Below, one piece after another: positions 9,424 through 17,213 of a DNA stretch of 58,883 bases. A program made the position numbers and the translations under genes. This stretch comes from Burkholderiaceae bacterium. GTDB lineage: Bacteria > Pseudomonadota > Gammaproteobacteria > Burkholderiales > Burkholderiaceae_C. The DNA is taken from contig SCQQ01000069.1 of the NCBI GenBank assembly GCA_004299095.1, positions 1 to 58,883 on the forward strand. The letters run 5' to 3'. How positions within the stretch are numbered: position 1 is the stretch's first letter; every line of letters starts with the position of its first letter. The notes beneath the pieces are model-generated. The model ran no database searches. It was not told the origin of the DNA and saw nothing but the letters and a program-made list of their open reading frames with translations.

Positions 9424-10239
9424 CTAATGAATGACCACTTCCTCGCGCAAATCGGCCCAGATGCGTTTGGAAATGTCGATGAAATTGGGGTGATAGCGCA
9501 CTTCCGACATCACGCGCGGGCGCGGCAAGTCGATGGTGTAGACGTGTTTCAAGGTGGCCGGCCGGGCCGTCAGAACGAACACCCGGTCCGCCAGCGCAAT
9601 CGCCTCTTCCAGGTCGTGCGTGACGAACACCACCGAGCCGCCCGTGCCGGTCCAGAGCTTCAGCAGTTCGCCCTGCATGAGCGTGCGCGTTTGCATGTCG
9701 AGCGCGGAAAACGGCTCGTCCATCAGCATGATTTCCGGGCTGTTGATGAAGGTCTGCGCCAGCGCCACGCGCTTGCGCATGCCGCCCGAGAGCTGGTGCG
9801 GAAAGTGCTTGTCGAAGCCTTCCAGGCCCACGCGTTTGATCCACTCCTGCGCCAGTTCGTAGGCACGCTTTTTCGACTTGCCGCGAAACATCGGGCCCGC
9901 GGCCACGTTGTCGATCACCGTGCGCCACGGGAAGACCGCGTCGGCCTGGAACACGAAACCGATGCGCGGATCGATGCCGTTCACCGGCTTGCCCATCAGC
10001 TTCACCTCGCCCACCGTGGCCTGCAGCAGCCCGGTGATGATGTTGAGCGTGGTCGATTTGCCGCAGCCCGTGGGCCCGACGATGGCGACGAACTCGCCGC
10101 GCGCCACCGACATGGAGAAGTTGCGCAACGTCACCGTCGCCGTGCCATCGGCGCCGATGAAGCGCAGCGAAACGTCCTTGAACTCGATCGCCGGCACGCT
10201 CGAGTCGGCGGCGACCGGCGCGCCGGTTGCGCCACTCAT
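9424..10239 (-). CDS. ABC transporter ATP-binding protein, SsuB/TauB/NrtD type
   Basis: The 271-residue protein is a complete ABC ATPase. It has Walker A GPTGCGKST (about residues 60-68), the Q-loop in FVFQADAVFPWRT, the signature LSGGMRKRVALAQ, Walker B IMLMDEPFSALD and the switch histidine in FVTHDLEEA. The FPWRT segment after the Q-loop is typical of the nitrate/sulfonate/taurine importer ATPases. Its ATG overlaps the TGA of the upstream binding-protein gene by four bases (10236-10239), which implies translational coupling. Confidence 0.93.
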   Translation of the reverse strand: MSGATGAPVAADSSVPAIEFKDVSLRFIGADGTATVTLRNFSMSVARGEFVAIVGPTGCGKSTTLNIITGLLQATVGEVKLMGKPVNGIDPRIGFVFQADAVFPWRTVIDNVAAGPMFRGKSKKRAYELAQEWIKRVGLEGFDKHFPHQLSGGMRKRVALAQTFINSPEIMLMDEPFSALDMQTRTLMQGELLKLWTGTGGSVVFVTHDLEEAIALADRVFVLTARPATLKHVYTIDLPRPRVMSEVRYHPNFIDISKRIWADLREEVVIH

Positions 10240-11249
10240 TTGGCTGCAGGCAGATAGGCGTTGGTGTAGGTCTTACTCAAGTCGATCTTGGCGTTCTTCA
10301 CCGCCGGCTTGAACGTCGACAACACCTTGAGCACGGTTTCCGGCCCGCCTTCGGGCATGCGGCCGTCGGTTGTGAACATCGGCAGCGAGGATTTCAACGC
10401 CGTCACGTACAGTGACTTGTCGTTGCCGTAGTAGTCGCGCGGCATCTTGTCGGCGATCTCCTCGGCGCTGTGGCTGTGGAGGTACTGCATGGTCTTGGCA
10501 AACGCGTGCGCGAGCTTGGTGGCCTGTTCCTTGTGCGACTCGGCCCACTGGTTGGAGACGTACAGGCTCGGCGCCGGATAGACGCCGCCCAGCGCGTCCT
10601 TGCAACCCTCTTCGGTGCGCATGTCGACCAGCACCTGGGCCTCGCCGGTCTTGAGCAACTGGGATACCGTGGGCTCGGTCGTCATGCCGGCCTGGATGCG
10701 ATCCTGCTTGATGGCGGCGATGAAGGTGTTGCCGGCGCCCACGGGCAACAGCGAATAGTCCTTGGACTCGACCCCTTTGCGCAGCGCCAGATAGCGCGTG
10801 AGGAAGTCGGTGGATGAGCCCAGGCCGGTCACGCCCAGCGTCTTGCCCTTGGCATCGGCCATGGACTTGAACGTGGGCGCGGCTTTCGTCGAAACCATTT
10901 CGACTTCGCCCGGCACCTTACCGAACACGGCAATCGCTTCCACGTTCTTGCCCTTGCTTTGCAAATCGATGGTGTGATCGTAGAAACCCACCACGCCCTG
11001 CACCGCGCCGGCGATCAACTGGTTCTCGGCATCCACGCCCGCGGGCTGCGACTGCAGCTCGACGTTCAACCCCTCGTCCTTGAAGTAACCCAACGCCTCG
11101 GTCAGCTTCGCCGGCAGGTAGATGATCTTGTTGATGCCGCCCACCATGATGATGATGGGTGCGTCGGCGGCCAGCGCCAGCGGTGCGGCGCCCGCCAAGG
11201 CGGCACTGGCCGCGGCGGCCAGCAGGGTACGGCGTGAGATATCCAGCAT
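10236..11249 (-). CDS. ABC transporter substrate-binding protein, NitT/TauT family
   Basis: The 337-residue exported protein starts MLDISRRTLLAAAASAALAG. This is a signal peptide of about 28 residues with a twin arginine before the hydrophobic core, so Tat export is possible. The mature part has the NMT1/THI5-like periplasmic fold seen in nitrate-, taurine- and pyrimidine-binding proteins: YLPAKLTEALGYFKDEGLNV, and later GDRLATGAV-like AENQLIAGAVQGVVGFYDHT. A GGAGA box lies close upstream. It is the first gene of a three-gene importer operon. The ligand is unknown; I see no thiamine riboswitch in the leader. Confidence 0.88.
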   Translation of the reverse strand: MLDISRRTLLAAAASAALAGAAPLALAADAPIIIMVGGINKIIYLPAKLTEALGYFKDEGLNVELQSQPAGVDAENQLIAGAVQGVVGFYDHTIDLQSKGKNVEAIAVFGKVPGEVEMVSTKAAPTFKSMADAKGKTLGVTGLGSSTDFLTRYLALRKGVESKDYSLLPVGAGNTFIAAIKQDRIQAGMTTEPTVSQLLKTGEAQVLVDMRTEEGCKDALGGVYPAPSLYVSNQWAESHKEQATKLAHAFAKTMQYLHSHSAEEIADKMPRDYYGNDKSLYVTALKSSLPMFTTDGRMPEGGPETVLKVLSTFKPAVKNAKIDLSKTYTNAYLPAAK

Positions 11250-11463
11250 TTTTTATCTCCTTGAACCACGATGAAAATTGCGCCCGGTTCGGGCCACCAA
11301 GGCAGCCACCGGGCGCATGCTGCGCAGTGTAAACCCGCGAATTCGCGCGCCGCAACACGGGTGATGACGTGTGCCGGCATGGACGAGAAGAGCATCGCAC
11401 GCATCGAAGACAACACGCCGAGCCCGCGACACATCCTCCAATGGCGCCGCTTTGCGCGGCGGT

Positions 11464-12330
11464 TCATTCGCCCGGCGGGCCTTCGGGCCGCTCACGCAGG
11501 AATACGGCGAAGCGCGGCAAGCCGGTCGACGTCTGACCGCGAAAGCGATAGGTGATCCACGCGCCCACTGCGGGCGGCGCACGCCGCTGCGCATGGCTGA
11601 AACCCGAGCCGATGGCAAACTCGCGCCCTTCGGGCGTCCGCACGCGCAACGCCCCCATCATCCCGGCGAACTGACCGCGGCCGGGCTGAATCGCGATGAC
11701 GCGCGCTTCGGCGTCCTCGAACGGCTTGAGCTTGAACAGGCCGGCGCCGCGCCCGGCGCGATAGAAAGTGTCACCACGGTGCAGCACCAAGCCTTCGCCC
11801 TTCCTGGAGATCACATCCCGCAACGCGGCCTGTAGTTCAGCTTCGTCGGACACCTTGAACTGACGCACCGCAACCACCCAGGGCTGATCGATTCGAGCCA
11901 CCAGCTTGCGCAGCGCCGGAACGCGCTCGTCGAATGTCGAGGTCGACGCCGGCAGGTCGAAAACCAGGTAACGCATGCGGCGCCACGCGGCATCGGTCGA
12001 ACGCTCGGCACGGACGGTTTTTGAGGCGTGCTCGAAACCACCCCGGCCGGCCCAGAGTTCGCCGTCCATCGGCGTCTCGGGCCAGCCCCACGTGAACCAG
12101 TCCGGCGCCTGAATGCGCTGTCCGCCACGCGTCCAGAGCTGCCGTCCATCCCACCAGCCGCGAACGCCGTCATACTTTTCGCTGACCCAATATTGCGAAA
12201 GATCCACGCCGCCGCGATACACATCGACAAGCTCCAGCGCCGGCGGCGCCGCGCTCGCGAGTGCGACGGTGAACAAAAGCGCACAAAGCAGCCACAGGCG
12301 TCGTGCGACTCGGGCGGCGCGGTAAGGCAT
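11464..12330 (-). CDS. ATP-dependent DNA ligase, LigE-like, exported
   Basis: The 288-residue product is a minimal ATP-dependent DNA ligase with an N-terminal signal peptide (RRLWLLCALLFTVALASA, about residues 10-27). The adenylation domain shows motif I EKYDGVRG with the nucleotidyl lysine, then MDGELW (motif III), a motif IV-like KGEGLVLH and motif V LFKLKPFED. A small OB domain follows, ending at residue 288. Helix-hairpin or zinc additions of replicative ligases are absent. This matches the periplasmic LigE group, proposed to help with nicked DNA during uptake or in the extracellular matrix. Start 12330 is chosen because the signal peptide follows directly; a longer frame exists upstream without similarity. 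No competence gene is adjacent. Confidence 0.86.
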   Translation of the reverse strand: MPYRAARVARRLWLLCALLFTVALASAAPPALELVDVYRGGVDLSQYWVSEKYDGVRGWWDGRQLWTRGGQRIQAPDWFTWGWPETPMDGELWAGRGGFEHASKTVRAERSTDAAWRRMRYLVFDLPASTSTFDERVPALRKLVARIDQPWVVAVRQFKVSDEAELQAALRDVISRKGEGLVLHRGDTFYRAGRGAGLFKLKPFEDAEARVIAIQPGRGQFAGMMGALRVRTPEGREFAIGSGFSHAQRRAPPAVGAWITYRFRGQTSTGLPRFAVFLRERPEGPPGE

Positions 12331-12421
12331 CACAAAATGCTCCAGTTGGGCGGTGCGCAACCATCTTGGGCCTTGGGATCTCGCCTCTCCGTGCATCGGC
12401 GACGCGGACCCGGCCACAAAC

Positions 12422-13123
12422 TCAAACCGACAAATAGCGGCGCTGCGTCTCCGCATCGGCGAGCAGCTCACGGCTGGTCGCTTGGTGCACGACCCGCCCC
12501 TTTTCCAGCACGTAAGCGCGCTGCGCGTGCCGCAGCGCGAAATGCACGCTTTGGTCGGTGAACAGGATCGTCGTGGTTTTGGCAAGTTCGTCGATCAGCT
12601 CGCCGATCTGCTCGACGATCACCGGCGCCAGCCCCTCGTTGGGCTCGTCCAGCAACAGCAGGCGCGGCTCACTCATGAGCGAGCGCGCCACCGCCAGCAT
12701 TTGCTGCTGCCCGCCCGAGAGCTTGCCGCCGTCCCGGTCGGCCAGTTCGGCGAGCATCGGGTACCGCAAAAAAATGCGGTCCGCCGTCCACACACCGCCG
12801 CTACCCGGTCGGCGGTATGCGCTCACTTCCAGGTTCTCGCGCACGGTCAAACCGGGAAAGATGCGGCGGTCTTCCGGCACCAGGCCGATGCCGCGGCGCG
12901 CGATGCGCCACGTGGACAAGCCGGTGATTTCCTGGCCATCGAACAGCACCCGCCCCTGGCGCGGCGCATTCAGGCCGATGATGCTGCGCAGCGTGGTGCT
13001 CTTGCCGGCGCCGTTGCGCCCCAGCAGGCACACCGTCTCGCCCGCCTCGAGCGCGAGCGACACGCCTTGCAGCGCATGGCTCTCGCCGTAGTAGGTGTGA
13101 ATGTCCTGAACGTCCAGGATCAC
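12422..13123 (-). CDS. livF: Branched-chain amino acid ABC transporter ATPase LivF
   Basis: The 233-residue ABC ATPase has Walker A GRNGAGKST (about residues 35-43), the LivF-type segment GIGLVPEDRRIFPGLTVREN, signature LSGGQQQMLAVAR and Walker B LLLLDEPNEGLAP. The short length and EDRRIFP motif separate LivF from LivG. The start codon is GTG (13121-13123), overlapping the livG stop as GTGA, so translation is coupled. It is the last gene of a livJ-H-M-G-F set; members carry amino acids, amides or aromatic acids, and the actual substrate is unproven. Confidence 0.92.
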   Translation of the reverse strand: MILDVQDIHTYYGESHALQGVSLALEAGETVCLLGRNGAGKSTTLRSIIGLNAPRQGRVLFDGQEITGLSTWRIARRGIGLVPEDRRIFPGLTVRENLEVSAYRRPGSGGVWTADRIFLRYPMLAELADRDGGKLSGGQQQMLAVARSLMSEPRLLLLDEPNEGLAPVIVEQIGELIDELAKTTTILFTDQSVHFALRHAQRAYVLEKGRVVHQATSRELLADAETQRRYLSV

Positions 13124-13914
13124 AGCGCCGCCTCCAGTCCCTCAGCGGAATGACCCAGATAGGCCGTGCGCACTTCCGGATTCGCGCGCACCACTTCGGG
13201 GCGGTCCAGGATCAGCGTCGCGCCGTGGTGCAGCACCAGAATGCGATCGGCCAGGTCAAACACCACGCGCATGTCGTGCTCGGTGACCAAAAACGTGTAG
13301 TCGCCGGTTTGCGCCAGCGTCTGCACCAGCCGGATGATGTGGCCGGTTTCCTCCGGAGTCATGCCGGCGGTGGGCTCATCCAACAGCACCAGTTCGGGAT
13401 GCGTGGCCAGCACCATGGCGATTTCCACCAGGCGCTTGTCGCCGTAACTGATGGTGCCCGCCGTTTGATCGGCCAGATGCGCGAGCGCCAGGCGCTCCAG
13501 CAATTCGCCGGCTTCCTGCCGCACGCCAGGGTTCGCGCTGGCGCGGTTGGCCCAGCGCCGCGTTTCCCGGCGGTAGGCGGTGACCGCCACCTCGACGTTC
13601 TCGCGCACGCTCATTTCGGGAAAGATGTTGTTGATCTGGAACGAGCGTGAAATACCCAGGCGGCTGATGCGATGCGCGGGCAGTCCCGTGATGTCCCGGC
13701 CCTTGAACGCGATCGTCCCGCTGGTCGGCACCATGCGCCCGGACAGCAGGTTGTAGAACGTGGTTTTGCCGGCGCCGTTCGGGCCGATGATGGCCAGCGT
13801 CTCGCCGGTGCGCACGTCGAGATCGACGTTCACCACGGCCTGCACGCCGCCAAAGGATTTGGACAGCCCCTTGGCGCGCAAAATGAAGTTCTCGGCCATC
13901 TGCGGGTGATCCAT
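13120..13914 (-). CDS. livG: Branched-chain amino acid ABC transporter ATPase LivG
   Basis: The 264-residue ABC ATPase has Walker A GPNGAGKTTFYNLLSG, LivG-type RISRLGISRSFQINNIFPEM, a signature region ISYGDKRLVEIAM in place of the usual LSGGQ, as is normal for LivG, and Walker B LVLLDEPTAGM. I use the ATG at 13914 because it overlaps the livM stop by one base (TGATG). A second ATG at 13899 (MAENFILRAKG) fits the family start equally well. The gene is followed directly by livF in the same operon. Confidence 0.92.
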   Translation of the reverse strand: MDHPQMAENFILRAKGLSKSFGGVQAVVNVDLDVRTGETLAIIGPNGAGKTTFYNLLSGRMVPTSGTIAFKGRDITGLPAHRISRLGISRSFQINNIFPEMSVRENVEVAVTAYRRETRRWANRASANPGVRQEAGELLERLALAHLADQTAGTISYGDKRLVEIAMVLATHPELVLLDEPTAGMTPEETGHIIRLVQTLAQTGDYTFLVTEHDMRVVFDLADRILVLHHGATLILDRPEVVRANPEVRTAYLGHSAEGLEAAL

Positions 13915-14873
13915 CAGGCGCGCTTGCCGCTCACGCGTGCGACCCAGTCGAGCAACGTGCCCAGAACGCCGCGGCGAAAGAACATGACCATAAGCGCGAG
14001 GATGATGCCGAGGAACAGCATCCAGGCTTCGGTGAGACTGGTGATCCAAGTTTCCAGCAACACGAAAATCGCTGAGCCGAGGAACGGCCCGAGGAAATAG
14101 CTGCTGCCCCCCAGAATCGTCATCAGGATGGGTTCGGCCGACATGCTCCAGTGCGCCAGATCAGGACTGGCGATGCGCAGGAACGGCGCCATTAAACCGC
14201 CCGCCAGACCGGCGAAGCCGCCCGCGATCGTGAAGGCGGCCAAGCGATAAAGACGAATGTTCACGCCGCAAAAGGTCACGCGCTCCGGGTTCTGCCGAAT
14301 GGCGCGCAGGATCAGCCCGAACGACGAGCCGCAAATGCGGTGCAGCACGAAAGCGGCCACCACGACGATGGCGAGCACCACGTGGTAGTACACGCTCGGG
14401 TTGCCAAGCGGCAGATGCAGGCCGAGCCCGAGCGACTGCACGCTGAAACCCGAAATCCCGTCGCTGCCGTTGGTGACCGAGCGCCACTGGTGCGCCACGC
14501 CGTACACCAGCATGCCGAACGCGAGCGTCAGCATGGCGAAGTAGACCTCGTCCAGGCGCACACAGAAGTAGCCGATGACGAGCGCAAGCACGGTGCCCGC
14601 CACGAACGACACCGCCAGGCACGCGAGCAGCGGCCACTGCAGCGATTGCAGCAGCATCGCCGTGGCGTACGCGCCGGTGCCAAAAAACGCAGCGTGGCCA
14701 AAACTCAGCATGCCGGTGTAGCCGAAAACAAGATTGAAGCTCACCGCAAACAGCCCGAGGATCAGGATTTGCGTCGCGACGAAGAGATAAAAAAACGGGG
14801 CGATCCATGGCAGCGCGACCAGCAGCGCCAGCAGCACGACGAGGCCTGCACCCTGTGCAATCGGCGCCTTCAT
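13914..14873 (-). CDS. livM: Branched-chain amino acid ABC transporter permease LivM
   Basis: The 319-residue protein is very hydrophobic, with about nine spans. It carries the LivM hallmarks NLVFGYTGMLSFGHAAFFG and, near residue 195, SSFGLILRAIRQNPERVTFC, the cytoplasmic loop that contacts the ATPases. The N-terminus has one extra hydrophobic span, as usual for LivM. The ATG overlaps the livH stop as ATGA (14870-14873). It works with LivH as the membrane channel. Confidence 0.92.
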   Translation of the reverse strand: MKAPIAQGAGLVVLLALLVALPWIAPFFYLFVATQILILGLFAVSFNLVFGYTGMLSFGHAAFFGTGAYATAMLLQSLQWPLLACLAVSFVAGTVLALVIGYFCVRLDEVYFAMLTLAFGMLVYGVAHQWRSVTNGSDGISGFSVQSLGLGLHLPLGNPSVYYHVVLAIVVVAAFVLHRICGSSFGLILRAIRQNPERVTFCGVNIRLYRLAAFTIAGGFAGLAGGLMAPFLRIASPDLAHWSMSAEPILMTILGGSSYFLGPFLGSAIFVLLETWITSLTEAWMLFLGIILALMVMFFRRGVLGTLLDWVARVSGKRA

Positions 14874-15742
14874 GCCGCCTTCCCCTTGCCCATCAGCCCA
14901 TAGGGCTTGAACAGCAGCACCAGCGCCATGCCGATGTACGGCAGGATCAGGTCGATGTCGGGCAGATAGCGGCCACCCAGACCGTGCAGCAGGCCCAGGA
15001 TGATCGCGCCCCAGAGCGCGCCGGGGAAGCTGCCGAGCCCGCCGATCACGACGACGATGAAACTCTCGATGATGATCTTGTCGCCCATGCCGGGATCGAT
15101 GGCGCGCATCGGCGCGGCCACCACGCCGCCCAGCGCCGCGAGCCAGGCGCCGAAAGCGAACGCCCCGGTGATCACCAGGCGCGTGTTGATGCACAGCACC
15201 TGCGCCATGTCGCGGTCGAGCGCCGCCGCGCGCATGATTTTTCCGATACGCGTGCGGGTGAACAGGAACCAGAGTCCGAGCAATGTCAACAACCCCACCG
15301 CGACGACGAACACGCTGTATTTCGGATAGCTCAAGCCGCCCGTCAACTGGATTGAGCCTTTCAGCAAATCAGGCGGGTTGACGATGTGGATGCCGGTGCC
15401 CCAGATCGACTTCACCGCCTGGTTCACGATCAGCAGCAGCGCGAACGTGAGCAACAGGCTGTCGGTGATGTCGCGCCCGTAGATGAAGCGCAGCATGCCG
15501 CGATCGATCAGCACCGCGAGCGCGGCGACGACCAACGGCGCCACCAGCAGCGTGATCCAGAACGGGAAACCCAGGCCGGCGATGAAGCTGTACGTGAGGT
15601 ACGCCCCCAGCATGTAGAGCGCGCCGTGGGCGAAATTGATGACGTTGAGCACGCCAAAAATGATGTTGAGGCCCACCGCAATGATGAACAGCAGCAGGCC
15701 GATGTCGAGGCTGTTCAGGAGTGCGAGCACGAAGCTGCTCAC
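14870..15742 (-). CDS. livH: Branched-chain amino acid ABC transporter permease LivH
   Basis: The 290-residue inner-membrane permease contains the LivH signatures ALGLNIIFGVLNVINFAHGAL (in part here as GLNIIFGVLNVINFAHGA) and GKIMRAAALDRDMAQVLCIN, followed by the glycine-rich FIVVVIGGLGSFPGALWG. I choose the GTG at 15742: a GGAGA box (15750-15754) sits seven bases upstream and the protein then begins at the first membrane span, as in the family. An upstream ATG at 15799 would add 19 charged residues without precedent. A 137-base gap with a hairpin separates it from the binding-protein gene. Confidence 0.9.
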   Translation of the reverse strand: MSSFVLALLNSLDIGLLLFIIAVGLNIIFGVLNVINFAHGALYMLGAYLTYSFIAGLGFPFWITLLVAPLVVAALAVLIDRGMLRFIYGRDITDSLLLTFALLLIVNQAVKSIWGTGIHIVNPPDLLKGSIQLTGGLSYPKYSVFVVAVGLLTLLGLWFLFTRTRIGKIMRAAALDRDMAQVLCINTRLVITGAFAFGAWLAALGGVVAAPMRAIDPGMGDKIIIESFIVVVIGGLGSFPGALWGAIILGLLHGLGGRYLPDIDLILPYIGMALVLLFKPYGLMGKGKAA

Positions 15743-15840
15743 GACGCGATCTCCGCGCCGCGTGACGCCACTGCGCGCTTCGCAACGCCACCGAGGCACG
15801 CAGTCAACACCTCAAACCTCGGACTGAAACGGGCACAGAA

Positions 15841-15869
15841 ATACCCGGACGACGCACTCGCCCGGGTAT
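15841..15869 (-). other. Hairpin between livJ-type gene and livH
   Basis: ATACCCGG (15841-15848) and CCGGGTAT (15862-15869) form an eight-base-pair stem with a 13-base loop. It starts ten bases past the binding-protein stop codon and lacks a strong U-run. Such hairpins often stabilise the abundant binding-protein message or partly terminate transcription before the permease genes. Confidence 0.55.
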
Positions 15870-15878
15870 CGCGATCGC

Positions 15879-17126
15879 TCAAAGCTTGCAAGCCGGATCG
15901 ACGGGCGGCGTGACGTCGGCGCCCTTGAAGTTCTGGATTTGCGTGAGCGAGCGGATGCCGTCGGCGGTGTTCATCGGCCCGGTCACGCCCACGGTCGGCC
16001 CGATCAGGGCTTGATGGTCACCGGCGCGGATGTGCAGCTCGCCGAACGGCGCCGGCACCGTGATCCCCGACAGCGCGGCGATCACCTTGTCGGGTTCGAC
16101 CGAACCGGCTTTCTCAATGGCGGCCTTGAACAGGTGGATCGCCATGTAGGCCTGCTCGGCGTTGTAGCTGGGCGGATGGCCATACGCCTTCTTGTAGTCC
16201 GCAACGAACTGCTTGTTCAGCGGCGTGTCCCACGAGTCGTACCAGTAGCGCGTGGCAAGCCACTGGCCTTCGGGCATCTGGTCGCCCAAGGCGGTCAGCA
16301 CTTCAGTGGCGGCACCGACCGCGTAGAAGTTCTTGAAGCCCTGCTTGAAGTAGCCCAGTTGCGTCGCCTGGCGCACGAAATTCACCAGGTCGCCGCCCCA
16401 GAGCGAAATCATCACGCCATCGGGTTTGGCCGCCATCACAGCGTTGATGAACGGCGTGAAATCTTCAGCACCGAACTTCGGGAAGGCCACGGCCTTGTCC
16501 ATCAGCTCGACGTCGGGCTGCAGCTTCTTCAAATCCTTGCTGAAGTATTCCCATGTCTGGTGGCCAAAAGCGTAATCCGGGCCGATCGTGGTCCATTTCT
16601 TCGCGCCCACTTTTGCCGCCACGGCTGCCAGGCCCGCCATCTGCTGCGTCACGTTGGTGCCGTCGCGGAAAACGTACTTGTTGCACAACTTGCCGGTGGC
16701 CGCAGGCGTTGCCGCGTGCGTGATCATGAACGGCTTGCCGAGTTCAGGAACGGTGGGCACCAACCCTTCGGCCACGCCCGAGCTGTCCAGTCCCATGAGC
16801 AGGTCGACCTTGTCCTGGAACACCAGCTTGCGCGCTGCTTGAATGGCGACTGCGGCCTTGCCTTGGCCGTCTTCGAGCTGCAGGCTGAACGGGCGCCCGA
16901 GCACGCCGCCCGCGGCGTTGACCTCGTTGATGGCCAGCGTTGCGCCCTGCTTGGCGAATTCGCCATACGTCGCGGCGCTGCCCGACATCAGGTAAATCCC
17001 GCCGATCTTGATCGGGTCCTTGTTTTGCGCGGTTGCGGTTCCGGCCGCAAATACAGTGGCGGCGGCCAGCACGCCGATCAGCCCAAGCTGTCTCAGCCGC
17101 TTTCCGCAAGTCAAGAGCTTGCTCAT
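15879..17126 (-). CDS. Branched-chain amino acid ABC transporter substrate-binding protein
   Basis: The 415-residue exported protein has a Sec signal peptide (core LGLIGVLAAATVFAAGTATA, cleavage near residue 33). The mature domain is a type I periplasmic binding fold: IKIGGIYLMSGSAATYGEFA, INEVNAAGGVLGRPFSLQ, then LLMGLDSSGVAEGLVPTVPE. This is the Leu/Ile/Val-binding (Peripla_BP_6) family. Nearby sequence variation in the ligand pocket means it may bind other amides or aromatic acids. A GGAGA box lies five bases before the ATG. It heads the livJ-H-M-G-F operon and is separated from the permeases by a hairpin, consistent with higher expression of the binding protein. Confidence 0.92.
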   Translation of the reverse strand: MSKLLTCGKRLRQLGLIGVLAAATVFAAGTATAQNKDPIKIGGIYLMSGSAATYGEFAKQGATLAINEVNAAGGVLGRPFSLQLEDGQGKAAVAIQAARKLVFQDKVDLLMGLDSSGVAEGLVPTVPELGKPFMITHAATPAATGKLCNKYVFRDGTNVTQQMAGLAAVAAKVGAKKWTTIGPDYAFGHQTWEYFSKDLKKLQPDVELMDKAVAFPKFGAEDFTPFINAVMAAKPDGVMISLWGGDLVNFVRQATQLGYFKQGFKNFYAVGAATEVLTALGDQMPEGQWLATRYWYDSWDTPLNKQFVADYKKAYGHPPSYNAEQAYMAIHLFKAAIEKAGSVEPDKVIAALSGITVPAPFGELHIRAGDHQALIGPTVGVTGPMNTADGIRSLTQIQNFKGADVTPPVDPACKL

Positions 17127-17213
17127 GTTGTCTCCTTGTCGTTTCGTTGGCGCCCATTGCAGGCGTCTGCTTTTACTTCTTCACGCCGTTCGGGGGAGCG
17201 GCCCGCGCGCACC

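Noticed and set aside
8259..9434. A 391-codon plus-strand frame that begins in the LysR remnant
   Set aside because: Only the first ~45 codons match LysR; the rest is antisense to the ABC permease.
11250..11463. Possible riboswitch before the NitT/TauT-type binding-protein gene
   Set aside because: I looked for thiamine-box and SAM-type conserved cores and saw none.
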